Below, one piece after another: positions 12,725 to 24,735 of a DNA stretch of 64,000 nucleotides; the first letter of the stretch is position 1, and every line of letters begins with the position of its first letter. The notes below the pieces were generated by a model that was not told where the DNA came from, did no database searches, and saw nothing but the letters and a program-made list of their open reading frames with translations. This DNA is from Chelonoidis abingdonii (taxonomy: Eukaryota; Chordata; Testudines; Testudinidae): NCBI RefSeq assembly GCF_003597395.2, contig NC_133772.1, positions 139,964,983 through 140,028,982 of the forward strand. Reading direction: 5' to 3'. Both the position numbers and the translations under genes were made by a program.

Positions 12725-13340
12725 GCCTGTTTTCTGTTTTAATAGGAAAAAAAAATTCTGCATTTCAGCAATATTCTGACCAGAAGCGAATCGCTTTCAT
12801 CAGAATATGCCATTTTCACAAGAAAATAAAATGTTTACTCTTGAAAATATTTCCACTTGAAAATAAACTGGTCAAAACCCTGTGAGTTGTAATCTTCACA
12901 GCAATGCATAGGATGTCATCACCCTTCTTCCATCAATAGGTGCTAAATATCCTACAATGCTACAACAAAATTCTCAGTATGTATTACACAGCACATTCAC
13001 CAAAGTTATTTCTCCTTCCTTGTTTTGCTAGGTATGAATGTTCTGGCTTCTTTAGAATTCATCTGTTGTTTGAGGGTTGACTTTCATAACTTGTTCCTGA
13101 GTTCTTCAAAATCTAGCCCAGAACCTAGGGAGATGCTCCAAAGGGGAGGGCTTTGGCTTTCCTATCCAAGAGAAAAAAATGAGACATAAAAATCTTTCCC
13201 CATCATGTATCAGGAAGAGAAACTAAAATCTCTCTCTTTTTTTAAGCAAATCAAAATTAAAATAAAAATGGTTCAGGTCAACTGAAACATTTTGTTGTCA
13301 TAATTTCAAAATATTTCATATCAATTTTAACCCATTTTTC
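12725..13340. repeat. AT-rich AACATTTTG-type repeat blocks
   Basis: Two blocks (12725-12890 and 13230-13340) contain words such as 'gaaaataaaatg' and 'tgaaacattttgttgtc', the same vocabulary as 35755-36110. A further block follows at 13590-13700 next to a poly-T run. Old and undefined. Confidence 0.3.
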
Positions 13341-13383
13341 TCTGTTCTCACTATACTTAGCTTACATTTTTATTAGATATACT

Positions 13384-13575
13384 GTTGTTCTGCTTAGGAA
13401 CCCAGGTCATAGGCCAGGCCCCATTGTGCTAGGGGCTGTACAGACTGACCAGCAAGGCAGCCTCTGCCCCAAAGATCAGACAAGAAACAGACGAATACAA
13501 ACACAGGACAGCACAAGAAAAGAATGAGCCAATATTGGGCAGCAAGATCAGCAGTGGTGTCCGTATACCAGCAGC
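13384..13575. repeat. Probable ancient SINE/MIR-like interspersed repeat
   Basis: The phrase 'aggccccattgtgctagggg' followed by 'gctgtacagac' and 'ctctgccccaaagatcagac' matches, from memory, an old repeat that is common in reptile and bird intergenic DNA. There is no second copy in this window to align, so the call rests on recall only. Confidence 0.3.
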
Positions 13576-14315
13576 TTCATTGGGGAATGGGAAACCAGAA
13601 AAAAACATTTTCAAAAAGGTGGTTTCTGAAATTCATTGAAAACAACCTTTTCCTGTGCAAAGTTTGGGTTTCAACAAATTGGCTCTTTCCCTTTTTTTTT
13701 TTTTTTGCAACGCTAAGTCTCTGACCTGCTCTCAGTAGCTTCCCATTTGAAGGCTTTGCCAACATGCCCCTGCAGCAGGTAGAGGTGTGGAACACTGCCA
13801 GGTAGTTTGCTGATTTTTGTACAGTTTTTGCAGAAGCAGTTTTGAAATCCACCAGCTGAGGTTCTGTGCCCAATGTCCTCTCTGATCTGAACATCATTGC
13901 TGGCTGTCACAGGATTTGTTTATACTGTGACAAAGTTCCTCCTCCACCTTGGTGGGTCCTGCGCTTATTGGTAGATTTGTTCACCTCAGTGATCTTCCCT
14001 TCTTGTGGAACCCACAGTCTGAGTCAGCTCCTCCTGTGTCTGATCAGGAGTTGGGAGGTTTGGGGGGAACCCGGGCCCGCCCTCTACTCCGGGTTCCAGC
14101 CCAGGGCCTGAGGATCGCAGCTGGTCTATAGTGCCTCCTCTAACAGCTACATGACAGCTACACCTCCCTGAGGCTACTCCCCATGGCCTCATCCATACCT
14201 TCTTTATGCCTCACCACAGGCCCATTCCTCCTGGTGTCGATAAACTCTATGGTTTTTCTCCTATCTCCACAAGCAGCAGAGATCCTGTGCACCTTTCAGA
14301 CATAAAGCGTTTATG

Positions 14316-14350
14316 GAGCATGAGCTTATCGTGGGTGAATACTTCGTCAA
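14316..14350 (-). other. Damaged hammerhead-like motif in the 3' pseudo-LTR
   Basis: On the minus strand the motif reads TTGACGA, a shortened hairpin ending CACCCAC, then GATAAGC and TCATGCTC. Compared with 35402-35439, the 5' hairpin arm is lost and GAAAG has become GATAAG. The same GATAA change is present in the other pseudo-LTR of this element. Confidence 0.45.
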
Positions 14351-14701
14351 CACCAGGTAGTGGATGGGGCAGGTATATATATGCTAGCAAAGCAAGCTAG
14401 AGATAAACGAGCTTAGTTTCAATCAGGGGAGGGATGAGGCCCTGTTCACAGTAGAGGTGTGAAAACCAAGGGAGGAGAAACTGGTTCTGAATTGCAAGCC
14501 ATTCACAGTCTTTGTTTAGTCCAGAGGCTGAATGGATGTCAAATTTGCAGATGAATTGAAGCTCAGCAGTTCTCTTGAAATCTGGTCCTGGTTTTTTTGC
14601 TGCAGGAGGACCACCTTAAGGTCTGCTATAGTGGTGGTCAGGGAGGCTGAAGTGCTCTCCTACAGGTTTTTGTATATTGCCATTCTGATATCTGATTTGG
14701 G

Positions 14702-14887
14702 TCATTTATCCTTTTCCGTAGTGGACTGTCCAGTTTGGCCATGTAGCATCAGCAGAGGGCTATTTGCTGCATATGATGGCGTATATACATTAGTGGACAG
14801 TGCAGGTGAATGAACCAGTGATGGTATAGGCTGACTGGTAGGTCCTGTGATGGTGTCGCTGGTTAGATATGTGGGGCAGAGTGGCAT
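14702..14887 (-). pseudogene. Penelope GIY-YIG endonuclease-like fragment
   Basis: The translated segment contains CPTYLTSDT and later LLMLHGQTGQST. The second part lines up with the YIGQTG-type core of the Penelope GIY-YIG domain, the first with the Cys-containing stretch before it. The Y-I of the motif is replaced by L-H. In intact elements this domain nicks the target and lies C-terminal to the reverse transcriptase; here only about 60 codons are open. Confidence 0.55.
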
Positions 14888-15209
14888 CGAGGTTTGGTTG
14901 CATGGATTGGTTCCTGGCTAGAGTCTATGGGTTACAGTGTGCAGTTGCTGGTGAGAATACATTTCAGGTGGCAAGGTTGCTGTGGGCAAGGTTTGGCCTG
15001 CCACCCAGTACTGTGAAAGGTGGGGGATCAATTGTCCAGGAGTATGGTTTGTAGATTTTTCCCTGATGTTATTTTTGTTCTGTTGTGTAAGGTGGTTTTT
15101 TTAGGCTGGGGCTGTATGTGATGACCAGTGGAGTCCGTTGGTTTCTTTCTGGGTTTGTCTTGTAGTAAGGAGGCTTCTGGGTACACGTCTGGTTCTTGTG
15201 ATTTGGTTT

Positions 15210-15590
15210 CTAATTATCCGCTCGCGCTGTGCAGGTTTGTAGTTTGAGAATGCTTGGTGAAGTTTTGTAGTGTTGGTCTCTGTCTGAAGGGGTTAGAGCA
15301 GATCGTGTGTACGTCTCAGTGCTTGGCTGTAGACAATGGAATTTCATGGATGTCCCGGGATGGAGCTGGAGGATGAAGGTAGGCTGGGTCGTAGCGGATT
15401 TTGATATAGGGTGGTGTAATGTGACGCCATCACTTATTGCACCGTGGTGTCTAGAGTGGACGCTCCTCGTGTAGATTTGGCACAGGCTGAGGTTGATGGT
15501 GGGGGGTGGAAGTTGTTGAATCATGGTGGAATTTTTTCTAGAAGTCTCCTCCATGGTCAGATGGTGAAGATGTCATCAATGTAGCGTAGG
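15210..15590 (-). pseudogene. Penelope reverse transcriptase palm fragment
   Basis: Just upstream of an open minus-strand frame (15210-15554) the codons TAC ATT GAT GAC (15572-15583) spell YIDD, the catalytic motif C of reverse transcriptases, within a stretch coding LRYIDDIF. The following frame begins near 15554 and includes PPPTINLSL, a stretch that follows YIDD in this family. Frame shifts separate the pieces. Role in the intact element: cDNA synthesis primed at the target. Confidence 0.6.
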
Positions 15591-17228
15591 TAGAGAAGGG
15601 AGCATGAGTGAACGAGAGCTGAGGAAGCGTTGTTCCAGTCAGACACTAAAATATTGGCGATGTGGGGCCATGGCCGGGTGCCATAGCAAGTCCACTGTTT
15701 GGAGATATATATTTGTCAATCAAACCTGAATATTTGTGTGTGAGTAATAGAATAAATGTTATGGAAACATGGGAGTAAGGAAAGGCACAGAGCTCAGCAG
15801 CCAGTTGTGCTGTGGCATCAATCATGGATACTGATTCCTACAGCTTGTATTCCATCTGTGTGTGGGATGTTTTGTGTAGTAGAGCCTCTAACATCATAGG
15901 TAGCATAGGATGGTGTTTCTGGAAGTGACAATGCATTGTAGTTTCGCTAGGAAAATCAGAGTTGGTCACGGAGATAGGCTGGGAGTGCTGGTGCATAGGG
16001 TCGAGTAAGTGCTACATATCGAAACAAGGGGACAGACACCTCCATGAGAGTGACCACAATGCCGCGAGATATAGGGTGCACGCTACCAGTCCCGGCGATT
16101 CTCCGTGGTTTGTGGTCTTGGGTAGTAGATAGCATAACCCCTGGTCGGTGCTCTGATTTTGTTTCAGGTGTTAGCGTAGGGGTTGTCAACTGAGCTACGA
16201 TTGGGCAGTTCTAGTGTATTTCCTCAGTGGGATTGAGGGAAGTGGCCTGATACCGAATATTGGTATTGGGGAGTTGTCTGGTGCCTTCCTTTTCGATGTA
16301 GTCTCAGACACTGTTCATTGGATAGGACAACAGCAGCCTCCTTATCACGTCTTTGATGATAAGTGTCAGGTGTTTCTGAGGCGTGGATGGCATTGCGATC
16401 TGATGGACCTTAGATATGAGGCAAGCGGTGTTGTTTTTCCATGCATTCTGCCTAGTGCACGTCGGCGGAAGCATTCGAGTATAGGTGCAGAGCTGTCATT
16501 TCGACCTCTCAGGGGAAGTCCAATGTGGAGTATCTTACTTACTTGTTGCTGATTGGTTGAGTAGCGTTACCTGTGTATGCAGTGCGGTGTCAGTGTTGTC
16601 CTGGAAGTATCTCTGCTTTTGAGTTCTGCCATGACTGGCGAAATGTAGGCTTCCAGATGCGCCCAGAACGTATCATGTTAGGTGGGGTGGCAGGCAGAAG
16701 AGAGTCCTCCGAGTATAGTGAGCAAGATTCTTTCTGGGACTGAGCGGTAGTTGTGATGGATTGACATATTGCTGGGGGGTTAAGGGGTACTCGTTGGTCC
16801 CCGATGTGGCAGGTAGGAGTAGTAGAGCTTACAGTCCCTTTTTCCTTGTAAGAGGGTGGAAGTGAGTGCTGATAGATGCTCCTGTCTTATTTTAGTGAAG
16901 TCCGGTTATTTAATGGAAATTGTTATTAATGAATAGTCATCTAGGTTGGAGAGCTCCTTTTTTTCGATGTTTCCTGTTTTGCTGTATAGGGATGCTGATC
17001 AGGTGTTCCTCGTGTTTCTTTGATAGAGTATGGCCATATCTCTCACTCATGTGTCTGTGTAGTATGTAGATAAGCTGGATTTTTTACCTTTATTCATTTG
17101 TATGATGTCCTCCGTTTGCTTTGAAAGGCGAAGAACGATATCCTGTCTGTAATTGTGCAAGTTTCTTCATGAGGTTGATGGATTTCCAACTCCATATGCT
17201 AAATGCCAGGCCTTTGCATGGTGTCATA

Positions 17229-17620
17229 GTCTCCGAGAGGGTAGCTGTGTTAGTCTAGGATCTGTAATAGCAAGCGAGAATCTATTGGCACTTATGTCTA
17301 ACAGACGTTTTGGAGCGCATGAGTTTATCGTGGGTGAACTACCCAACTTCGTCATGACGAAGTGTAGTGGACCTTTCCAGGGCAGGTATTATTATATGCT
17401 AGCAAGCAAGCTAGAGATAACTGAGCTCTGTTCAGATCAGGGAGAGATGGCGCCCTGTTCTAGCAGTAGAGGTGTGGAAAACCACGGGAGGAGAAACCGG
17501 TTCTGTAATCGGCAAGCCATCATCACGTCTTCTATTTAGTTCAGAATGTCTTAGGTCTGATGGGTGTCCATTTGCAGCTATGAACTGTGAAGCTCAGTAG
17601 TTTCTCTTTACTTCTTGTCC
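17229..17620 (-). mobile_element. Second Penelope pseudo-LTR (tandem partial copy)
   Basis: Starts with 'agagggtagctgtgttagtc', the terminal sequence of this family, and repeats the content of 14275-14590 in the same order, including 'tatatgctagcaa.gcaag' and 'ggaggagaaac.ggttct'. Direct terminal repeats of this kind are typical of Penelope-like elements. A damaged hammerhead-like motif lies at 17315-17355 (minus). Confidence 0.65.
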
Positions 17621-17965
17621 TCCAGCAGTACACTCTCTCACTCTCGCTTCCTTGCTTCTTGCTCCAAGATCCTCAACTCGCACTCTTCTCCTGCTGGCTC
17701 CTACTCTGCCTGACTGTGGGTGAGCTCCTTTTTAACCCAGTGCCCTTGATTAGCCTGCCTTGATTGGCGCAGGTAGTATCTAATAATAGTAGTAATCTCT
17801 GCTTGCCTTCATAGAACGATCTGTTAATTGGCGTCCAGGTGCCTTGATTAACCTGGTAGCACAACTGCCATTTGGTTACCAGGGTACTAGGGATTTGTTT
17901 AGCCTGGGGCTAACATACCTGTTTCTCAGTACTTTACTGTAGCCATCTGGCCTTGCACCATCACA

Positions 17966-19135
17966 ATACTCATTTTCAGCCCTGGTTCAATATTTAATTG
18001 TATACAAGCATAAAAAAGGATCGTTTTAATACTGAGCATATCCCAATTCCATTGTGTTTTACCACATGAAATGACCTAACTAAATACTGGAAGTGCTATC
18101 TACAGCTGAAGCCATTTTTTTTTTCAAGTGATGCTGTTGTCGATGAATTCTGAGCAGTAAATCTGCGCAGGAAAGAAAAGCAGAAAAATGAAGGTGTGAT
18201 TGATGGTACTAACTTGAAGACTATTGCAAAGAATTTTACATCTCGGATTGTTTCCTTGATTCATTCCAAGGATCTATATCTTGTTTGTTTCATTATAAAA
18301 GCCATGTCACTGCTGTGAAATAGCAAACAAATATGCAGCATGATACCATGCCTAGGAAACAATAAAGATAGCTGGGATCAAAGAATATGTCAGATTCATA
18401 GCGGCAGATGGGACTGAAGCTGGGTGAGAAGGTGTGTTCGGGCAAGGATGCTGTGTGCCAATATGTCATCATTTGAAGGCATGGTTCTAGATTTTGTTTG
18501 CTACATAAGAATATGAATTTCAGTATCAGCTTGTGATAATTTTCATATCTGTTAGCTGCAAAACCCAGGAAAAGGGGCTATTGTTAACTTATCCTTTTCA
18601 CCTCTTGTCAGATCTGGGCTGCTGGAGGGAAGAATGGGGACTGTGTCCAACCTTCATTCTTAAACACGTTAGTTTTAAAGGTTCTTTTTCAAAATGTTCT
18701 CTGGCTTTATCCTCCCCTTAGGATCACTGGGGGCTCCAGGTACGAGAACAAGGAATGTAGTAGAGAGGATACCACGTCTAAACTGCTTACGGGCCTAGAT
18801 TCTGCCCTGCTCCCAGAAGGGCATGTCAGCATATCTACCAGGACTGCTACTTTCTGACTGCAGATCTGCAGTTGGTGTGGATTGACCAAAAGGAAGCAGA
18901 TTTACCCAAATGTATAAAATGTTCATATGTTGCTAGGCAGCTCTTGGGCTGTCATAATGGTGTAAATTACAGACAGGCAGATGGAGAACTGTTTAGACAT
19001 GAGTCAAGCTTTTCCAACATGGCTGGATACAATTGTTCAACAAATTTGGCCCTTCTGATATTGCGGTGAATAGGATGTATAACAAGCTCAGGTTCTTGGC
19101 TTCCTGCATATCCTCTAGGCCATTTTTGCAGGGTG
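17966..19135. other. Intergenic, no feature recognised
   Basis: No repeat signature or coding domain recognised between the solo LTR and the CR1 copy starting near 19136. Confidence 0.4.
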
Positions 19136-19712
19136 TTGCAGCCTCTAAAAGGGCAACAAAAATTATGAGGAGTATAGAACAGCTTCCATGTGAGGAGAGA
19201 TTAATAAGACTGGGAACTTTCAGCTTGGAAAAGAGACAGCTGGGTGTGGGGGATATGATAGAGGTCTATAAAATCATGATGGGTGTGGAGAAAGTAAATA
19301 AGGAAGTGTTATTTACCCATTCTCATAACACAAGAACTAGGAGTCGCCAAATGAAATGAATAGGCAGCAGGTTTAAAACAAACAAAAGGAAGTATTTTTT
19401 CACACAACTCACAGTCAAGCTGTGTAACTCTTCGCCAGAGGATGTTGTGAAGGCCAAGATTATAACAAGGGTTCAAAAAAGAACTAGATAAGTTCATGGA
19501 GGATGGGTCCATTAATTAGCCAGGATGGGCAGGGATCATGTCCATACCCTCTGTTTGCCAGAAGCTGGGAATGAGCGACAGGGGACGGATCACTCTGTGA
19601 TTGCCCATTCAGCTCATTCCCTCTGGGGCACCTGGCACTGGCCACTGTTGGAAGACAGGACACTGGGCTAGATGGACCTTTGGCCTGACCTAGTCTGGCC
19701 GTTCTTATGTTC
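19136..19712 (+). mobile_element. CR1-type LINE, 3' end
   Basis: An open stretch (19033-19359) ends in residues ATKIMRSIEQLPCEERLIRL, FSLEKRQLGV and MIEVYKIMMG, the C-terminal end of a CR1 RT protein. It continues through the 3' UTR ('tgccagaagctgggaatgag', 'ggaagacaggacactgggct') to the tail 'gccgttcttatgttctg'. It is 5'-truncated near 19136 and belongs to the subfamily whose tail ends in TTCTTATG. Confidence 0.8.
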
Positions 19713-19853
19713 TGATATTCTCCTCCATTAGCACAGCCCCATCACAGATTTCTGTCCCAGCCTGGGTGGGGCTGACACAATCATCCGTTAAGGGGTGGAG
19801 CTCTGGTGCTTCTGCATGTGCAGCCACTACATGGGGATAGCCTTATGATAAGC

Positions 19854-20159
19854 CAGGGGTCGGCAACCTTTCAGAAGCGCTGTGCCGAGTCTTCATTTAT
19901 TCATTCTAATTTAAGGTTTCATGTGCCAGTAACACATTTTAATGTTCTTAGAAGGGCTTTTTCTATAAGTCTGAAATATATAACTAAACTATTGTTGTAT
20001 GTAAAGTAAGGTTTTTAAAATATTTAAGAAGCTTCATTTAAAATTATATAAAATGCGGAGCCCCCCAGACCAGTGGCCAGGACCCAGGCAGTGTGAGTGC
20101 CACTGAAAATCAGCTCACTTGCAGCCTTCGGCACCCGTGCCATAGGTTGCCTAACGCTG
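19854..20159. mobile_element. Non-autonomous hAT transposon, 306 bp
   Basis: Left end CAGGGGTCGGCAACCTTTC (19854), right end ATAGGTTGCCTAACGCTG (20159): inverted termini with CAGGG/GCTG ends. The flanks TGATAAGC (19846-19853) and CGATAGGC (20160-20167) match at 6 of 8 positions, both differences being transitions, as expected for an 8-bp hAT target duplication. No transposase. Confidence 0.82.
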
Positions 20160-20167
20160 CGATAGGC

Positions 20168-22325
20168 CTTTATATGACTGGTGAACTTTGCCCATAGCGA
20201 ATGAGAGAACTTGTTCTACATATAGTACTCAGGGGTATTGCTATAGGGGTTTATCTCCCCTTCAAATATCAAAGCAAACATGGAAAAGCTTCAGCTAATG
20301 CAATTCCCAGTTCCTATATCAGTCTGCATCTGCTTCCTAGAACTTCAAATGATATGTGTGTACCACACTTGGCAGAACCACACAGAATCATTCCTGAAAA
20401 AAATAGGGTCAAATCTGGAATAAATCCCGCTGCTCTTATGTATATCTGACTGCTGTTTTGAAATTACATGCTCTGATATTCCCAGAGACATAGAGATGAG
20501 CTCCTAATCCTATTTTTCACACAGTCAGAAAACATTTCAATAATCTCTGTGAGGGGAGAACTACTTGTAATGCATATATATTTATCCTATATCATTCCCA
20601 AAGAAAGGCTGAATTCACATGGGTACAATATGGTTTTTACTTCAGCTAAGGATAAAATTGTCCGAGGCATCTCTGTCATTTAAGAGTTACAGGGAATCGC
20701 AGCAGCTACTGTCCTTTATTTTAATTTAATGAGGTCACACTGGTAATCACATTTTCTTGATGGCCACCAAATTTGAAATCTGAGCTACCTGTGCATTGGT
20801 TACCAAAACTCCTCTCTTCCCCTTTGCCCTTTTCACCCGACCTGAGTGAGAGTGGGGTAAGTGAGAGTAGAATTAGGCCCCATACAGTTGAATTTGAAAA
20901 TTGCTCTGAAGTTGAAATACATCCATGAGGAATAAACAGAGTGTATATAATGCTTAAGCACATGTTCTAATGGCTGAAACCATGCAGAGAAACGGGATCC
21001 AGTGGTGCCCATGAGTAGCAGTGGAAGAAAAAAGATGCCAGCTACAAAGTGGATTAGATGTCTAGCTCTCAGATGTGGGTCCCTAATTTTACAGTACCCA
21101 TTCTAGATTTTAACTAAGTTCCAATTTCGGTGCCCAGACTCATGGGGCTCAAGAGCACGCGAGCTGAAGATAATGGTGCAATGATATCCACACAGTGTCC
21201 TGTTGGTAGAATGCGAGTTGTGTAACAAAATGTGCCTTTTTTGCTCTATAAAGACCCAGTGACACATCTGTCAAGGGACTAAAGTTCTTTTTTTTACATA
21301 CTCCAGTTTTACCACAGTGTAACTCCACTGATTTCTGTGGAGTTACTCCTGATTTACTAACACATGAGAGAGGAGAACCATGCCATATACCTTGGGCTTG
21401 TCAGTGTGAGGATTAATCTTGTGTCACTTATTGCTCCACGTATGCTATGTCCCAACTCCCTTAGCCAGGCTCAGCTCTGTCGATTTGGTTGATTATAATG
21501 CAGAGGAACTAATTATTGTTGCATTTTTCTTTCTGTTTTGTTAAACATCTATTACATTGTTACTCTCTCATACATGCTGATTGACAAAGCCCCGTAAATG
21601 AGTTTTCACATGTCTGTTAAAAGAAAAAACCCTCCCACCAATCAACCTCAAATAAAGGAGCAGAGTCCAAAGATGAGCTCCTGCAGCTTACAGCCTGTCT
21701 GTATCGATTACAAATACGATTGCTAGAATTAAACATTTTCTTCAAAGCTCCTATAGGGCTATAGGTAATTCTTCTCAACTGGTGCAGAAATCCTCGGCAA
21801 AAGACCGATAAAACCACAATAGATTTAATTGTAAGGAAAATAAGAGTATTAAATACCCTGAGTCAAAGGTGCCCGACTATATCTCTAACTGAGTGGTTAA
21901 AAAGCGGAAAACATAGATTTTCCCACCCGCCTCTTATGTGAAGGAAGGTTCAGTCATTTAACCTTATACTTGGACTAAACACTGGTCTACTGGATGGTGA
22001 AGCCATGGTTTGTTTAGTCAAATATAAAAAAAACCCAAAGCAATATTTTCTGACTCTGTAACCCTTTGACCACCACGTTCAGTGCACACTCGGAATGCCA
22101 TCTTGCTTCTGAGAGCATCTATTGCATTGTACAGCATTTCATTTCATGGCATGATAAACATGGCCAGAGCAGCGCTGAAGGAAGCAATTCTTTTTAGCCA
22201 CTTCATTGCTTCACAAAGCAATTACTCTATGCCATGTTTGGTGCACAGCCGGAGGAGTGGCTTCTTTATGGCCCTGTGGACATGCAGCTGGAGCCCAGAG
22301 GTTACACTGACTGTTCCATTGTATT
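20168..22325. other. Intergenic, no gene recognised
   Basis: Near 21305-21380 a 'gtgtaactccactgatttc' phrase resembles an old repeat common in sauropsids. Otherwise no repeat, exon or RNA gene was seen. Confidence 0.35.
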
Positions 22326-22330
22326 AGACC

Positions 22331-22445
22331 AGCGGTTTTCAACCTGCAGCCCACGGGCCACACACAGCCCAATTAGCACACAGCTGTGGCCTAGCTGTGT
22401 GCTAAAAAAATATTCAAAATTTTCTGCACTGCTCTGACAGGGGGT
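22331..22445. mobile_element. hAT-like transposon end, truncated
   Basis: Begins CAGCGGTTTTCAACCTGCAG, the style of terminus seen at 54419 and 29818, followed by 'cccacgggccacacac'. No right terminus was found, so it appears truncated. Confidence 0.4.
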
Positions 22446-22827
22446 GGGGCTGGCTGAGAGGGAGAGAAAATGAATCTTTTTCAGAAAGGTGTCCAGTCTG
22501 CATCTGGGCCATCAAGAGATGCAGAATTCACCACGTCCCTTGGGAGTAGTCAGTCATCCTCAAAGTTAAACATGTTGTCTTATTTCTTCTTTGAGTTCAT
22601 CAGCTTCAGCTTCCATACACTGATCCTTTTTCTGCCTTTCTTTGCTAAATTTAAGAGCTCTTTAGTACCTAGTATTTTCTCCCTGAGAACGTCCATACAC
22701 TTCTCAAACTTTTTTGATAAAATAAACAGATTAAATTCTGTACTCCTCTCATTGCAAGGTGTGTTCCCACCCCTCAAAACATTGTCTGGCTCTTTCCTGT
22801 ACCCTCTCCAATTTCACACCTCTGTTT

Positions 22828-24120
22828 CATAGATTCATAGACTCTAGGACTGGAAGGGACCTCGAGAGGTCATTGAGTCCAGTCCCCTGCCCTCATGGCA
22901 GGACCAAATACTCTCTAGACCATCCCTGATAGACATTTATCTAACCACTCTTAATATCTCCAGAGATGGAGATTCCACAACCTCCTAGCAATTTATTCCA
23001 GTGTTTAACTACCTGACATTTAGGAACTTTTCCTAATGTCCAACCTAAATCTCCTTGCTGCAACTTTAAGCCATTGCTTCTTGTTCTAGCATAGAGGCTA
23101 AGGTGAACAAGTTTTCTCCTCCTCCTGATGACACTCTTTTAGAATACCTGAAAACTGCTAGCGTGTCCCCTCTCAGTCTTCTCTTTCAGACTAAACAAAC
23201 CAATCTTTTTGCTTCCTTCATGGTCATGTTCACAAGAACTTTAATCATTCTTGTTGTTCTTCTCTGGACCCTCTCCAATTTCTCCACATCTTTCTTGAAA
23301 TGCGGTGCCCAGAACTGGACACAATACTCCAGTTGATCCTAACCAGCACAGAGTAGAGCAGAAGAAGGACTTCTAGTGTCTTGCTCACAATACACCTGTA
23401 TAATCATCCCAGAACCACGTTTGCTTTTTTTGCAACAGCATCACACGTGTGACTCATATTTAGCTTGTGGTCCACTATAACCCCTAGATTCCTTTCTGCC
23501 GTACCCTTCCTAGACTGTCTCTTCCTATTCTGTATGTTCAAATTGATTGTTCCTTCCTAGTGGAGCACTTTGCATTTGTCTTAATAAACTCCATCCTGTT
23601 TACCTCAGACCATTTCTCCAATTTGTCAGATCATTTTGAATTTTGACCCTGTCCTCCAAGGCAGTTGCAATCCCTCCAGTTTGGTAATTGTCCTCAAACT
23701 TTATAAGCGTACTCTCAATGCCAACATCTAAGTCATTGATGAAGAATATGAACAGAGCCGTCTCCAAAACAGACCCCTGCGGAACTCCAATTGTTATACC
23801 TTCCCAGCAGGATTGGGAGCCATTAATAACTACTCTCTGAGTACAGTTATCCAGCCAGTTATGCACCCCCTTGTAATAGCCCATCTAAAATTGTATTTGC
23901 CTAGTTTATGGATAAGGATATCATGTGAGACCGTACCAATGCCTTACTAATTAGGTATACCACATCCACCGCTTCTCCCTTATCCAAAGACTCGTTATCC
24001 TATCAAAGAAAGCTATCAGATTGGTTTGACATGATTTGTTCTTTACAAATCCATGATGGCTATTCCCTATCACCTAACCACCTTCACAAGTGTTTGCAGA
24101 TGATGATGTTCAAATGAGGC
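22828..24120 (-). mobile_element. CR1-type LINE, antisense
   Basis: The 3' end is at 22828 (minus-strand tail ending CTATGAATCTATG). It continues up through the RT-coding part to about 24120, where it meets older CR1-like sequence. Stops and frameshifts are frequent; the best preserved coding segment is 23600-23884. Confidence 0.75.
23600..23884 (-). pseudogene. CR1 reverse transcriptase fragment
   Basis: About 95 codons are open. Visible are WLDNCTQRVVINGS, GVPQGSVL (RT motif B) and FFINDLD. The catalytic motif C, normally FADD in CR1, reads FEDN here, so the enzyme would be dead even without frameshifts. The intact protein reverse-transcribes CR1 RNA at the insertion site. Confidence 0.65.
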
Positions 24121-24203
24121 ACCAGAAATCAACATGGTAGCTGTCTCTTTAATGCTGTGTCCAGATGTACAATCACCTCCCTATCTTACTCATGCCCCCC
24201 CTG
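24121..24203 (-). mobile_element. Older CR1-like fragment left of the hAT insertion
   Basis: This short piece (for example 'ctgtgtccagatgtacaatc') appears to continue at 25631 on the other side of the hAT element, where CR1 RT C-terminal antisense sequence follows. Assignment is by context. Confidence 0.35.
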
Positions 24204-24564
24204 CAGGGCGGTGCAAGGATATTTGCGTCCTAGGCGAAACTTCCATCTTGCGCTCCTCCGCCCCCAAAAAATCACATACCATTATACACATACACGTCAC
24301 AGAGTACATGTTATATTTAGAATTAAGTTTCCGCGCTTTAAGTTTAGCAAATTTAGAAACATGTTCCTCCAAGTCAATGCTGTGAGCAATGTCATGTTCT
24401 AGTGACAAGTAGATAGCCCAAAAGTCTTTGTTGCAACATTTATGTTCGCATGTATGTTTTTATCAACTTGAGCTTTGAGAAAGCTTTGCTTACCGCTGAC
24501 CACAAGAACTGGGAGATCAAGAGGATGCGAAGAGCAATAACTGTGTTAGGACACTATCTGTCAT

Positions 24565-24735
24565 CTGGGGTCAGGGCTGGGGGGGATGGGGTCACGGGTT
24601 TCCAGCTCAGAGGGACTGGGTTCGGAGCTGGGGGTCAGGTCTGTGGGGGATGGGGTGAGGGGTTCCAGCTCAGGGGGACTGGGCTCGGAGCTGGGAGTCA
24701 GGGCTTGTGGTGGGCGATGGGGTCAGCTCAGCTCT
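24565..24735. repeat. Imperfect 64-67 bp tandem repeat inside the hAT element
   Basis: Units begin near 24583, 24647 and 24714 with 'gatggggt' and share 'ccagctcag.gggactggg' and 'cggagctggg.gtcagg'. About two and a half copies. Confidence 0.6.

Larger units (their letters stand above)
14266..17228 (-). mobile_element. Penelope-like element, near full length, degenerate (copy A)
   Basis: Penelope-like elements encode a reverse transcriptase joined to a GIY-YIG endonuclease and are often flanked by direct pseudo-LTRs. Read on the minus strand, this copy has an RT segment with an intact YIDD-coding stretch (15572-15583) and, further 3', a GIY-YIG-type region (14702-14887, residues GQTGQS). It is bounded by direct repeats: about 14275-14590 again at 17256-17620. 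Numerous frameshifts and stops make it non-functional. It sits inside the solo LTR 13926-17965. Copy B at 48441-50151 aligns with its 3' half. Confidence 0.75.
13926..17965 (-). mobile_element. Solo LTR interrupted by a Penelope-like element
   Basis: The LTR starts TGTGACAAAG at 13926 and ends ...CCATCACA at 17965, giving TGTGA/TCACA inverted termini. The flanking tetranucleotide ATAC is repeated (13922-13925 and 17966-17969). Without the insert the LTR would be about 700 bp. Orientation is taken as minus because a TATA-like 'gttaaaaagg' appears on that strand near 17735. The left arm (13926-14265) contains the GC-rich core related to 1-200 and 63251-63440; the right arm is 17621-17965. No internal retroelement region remains, which fits LTR-LTR recombination before the Penelope insertion. 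Confidence 0.65.
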
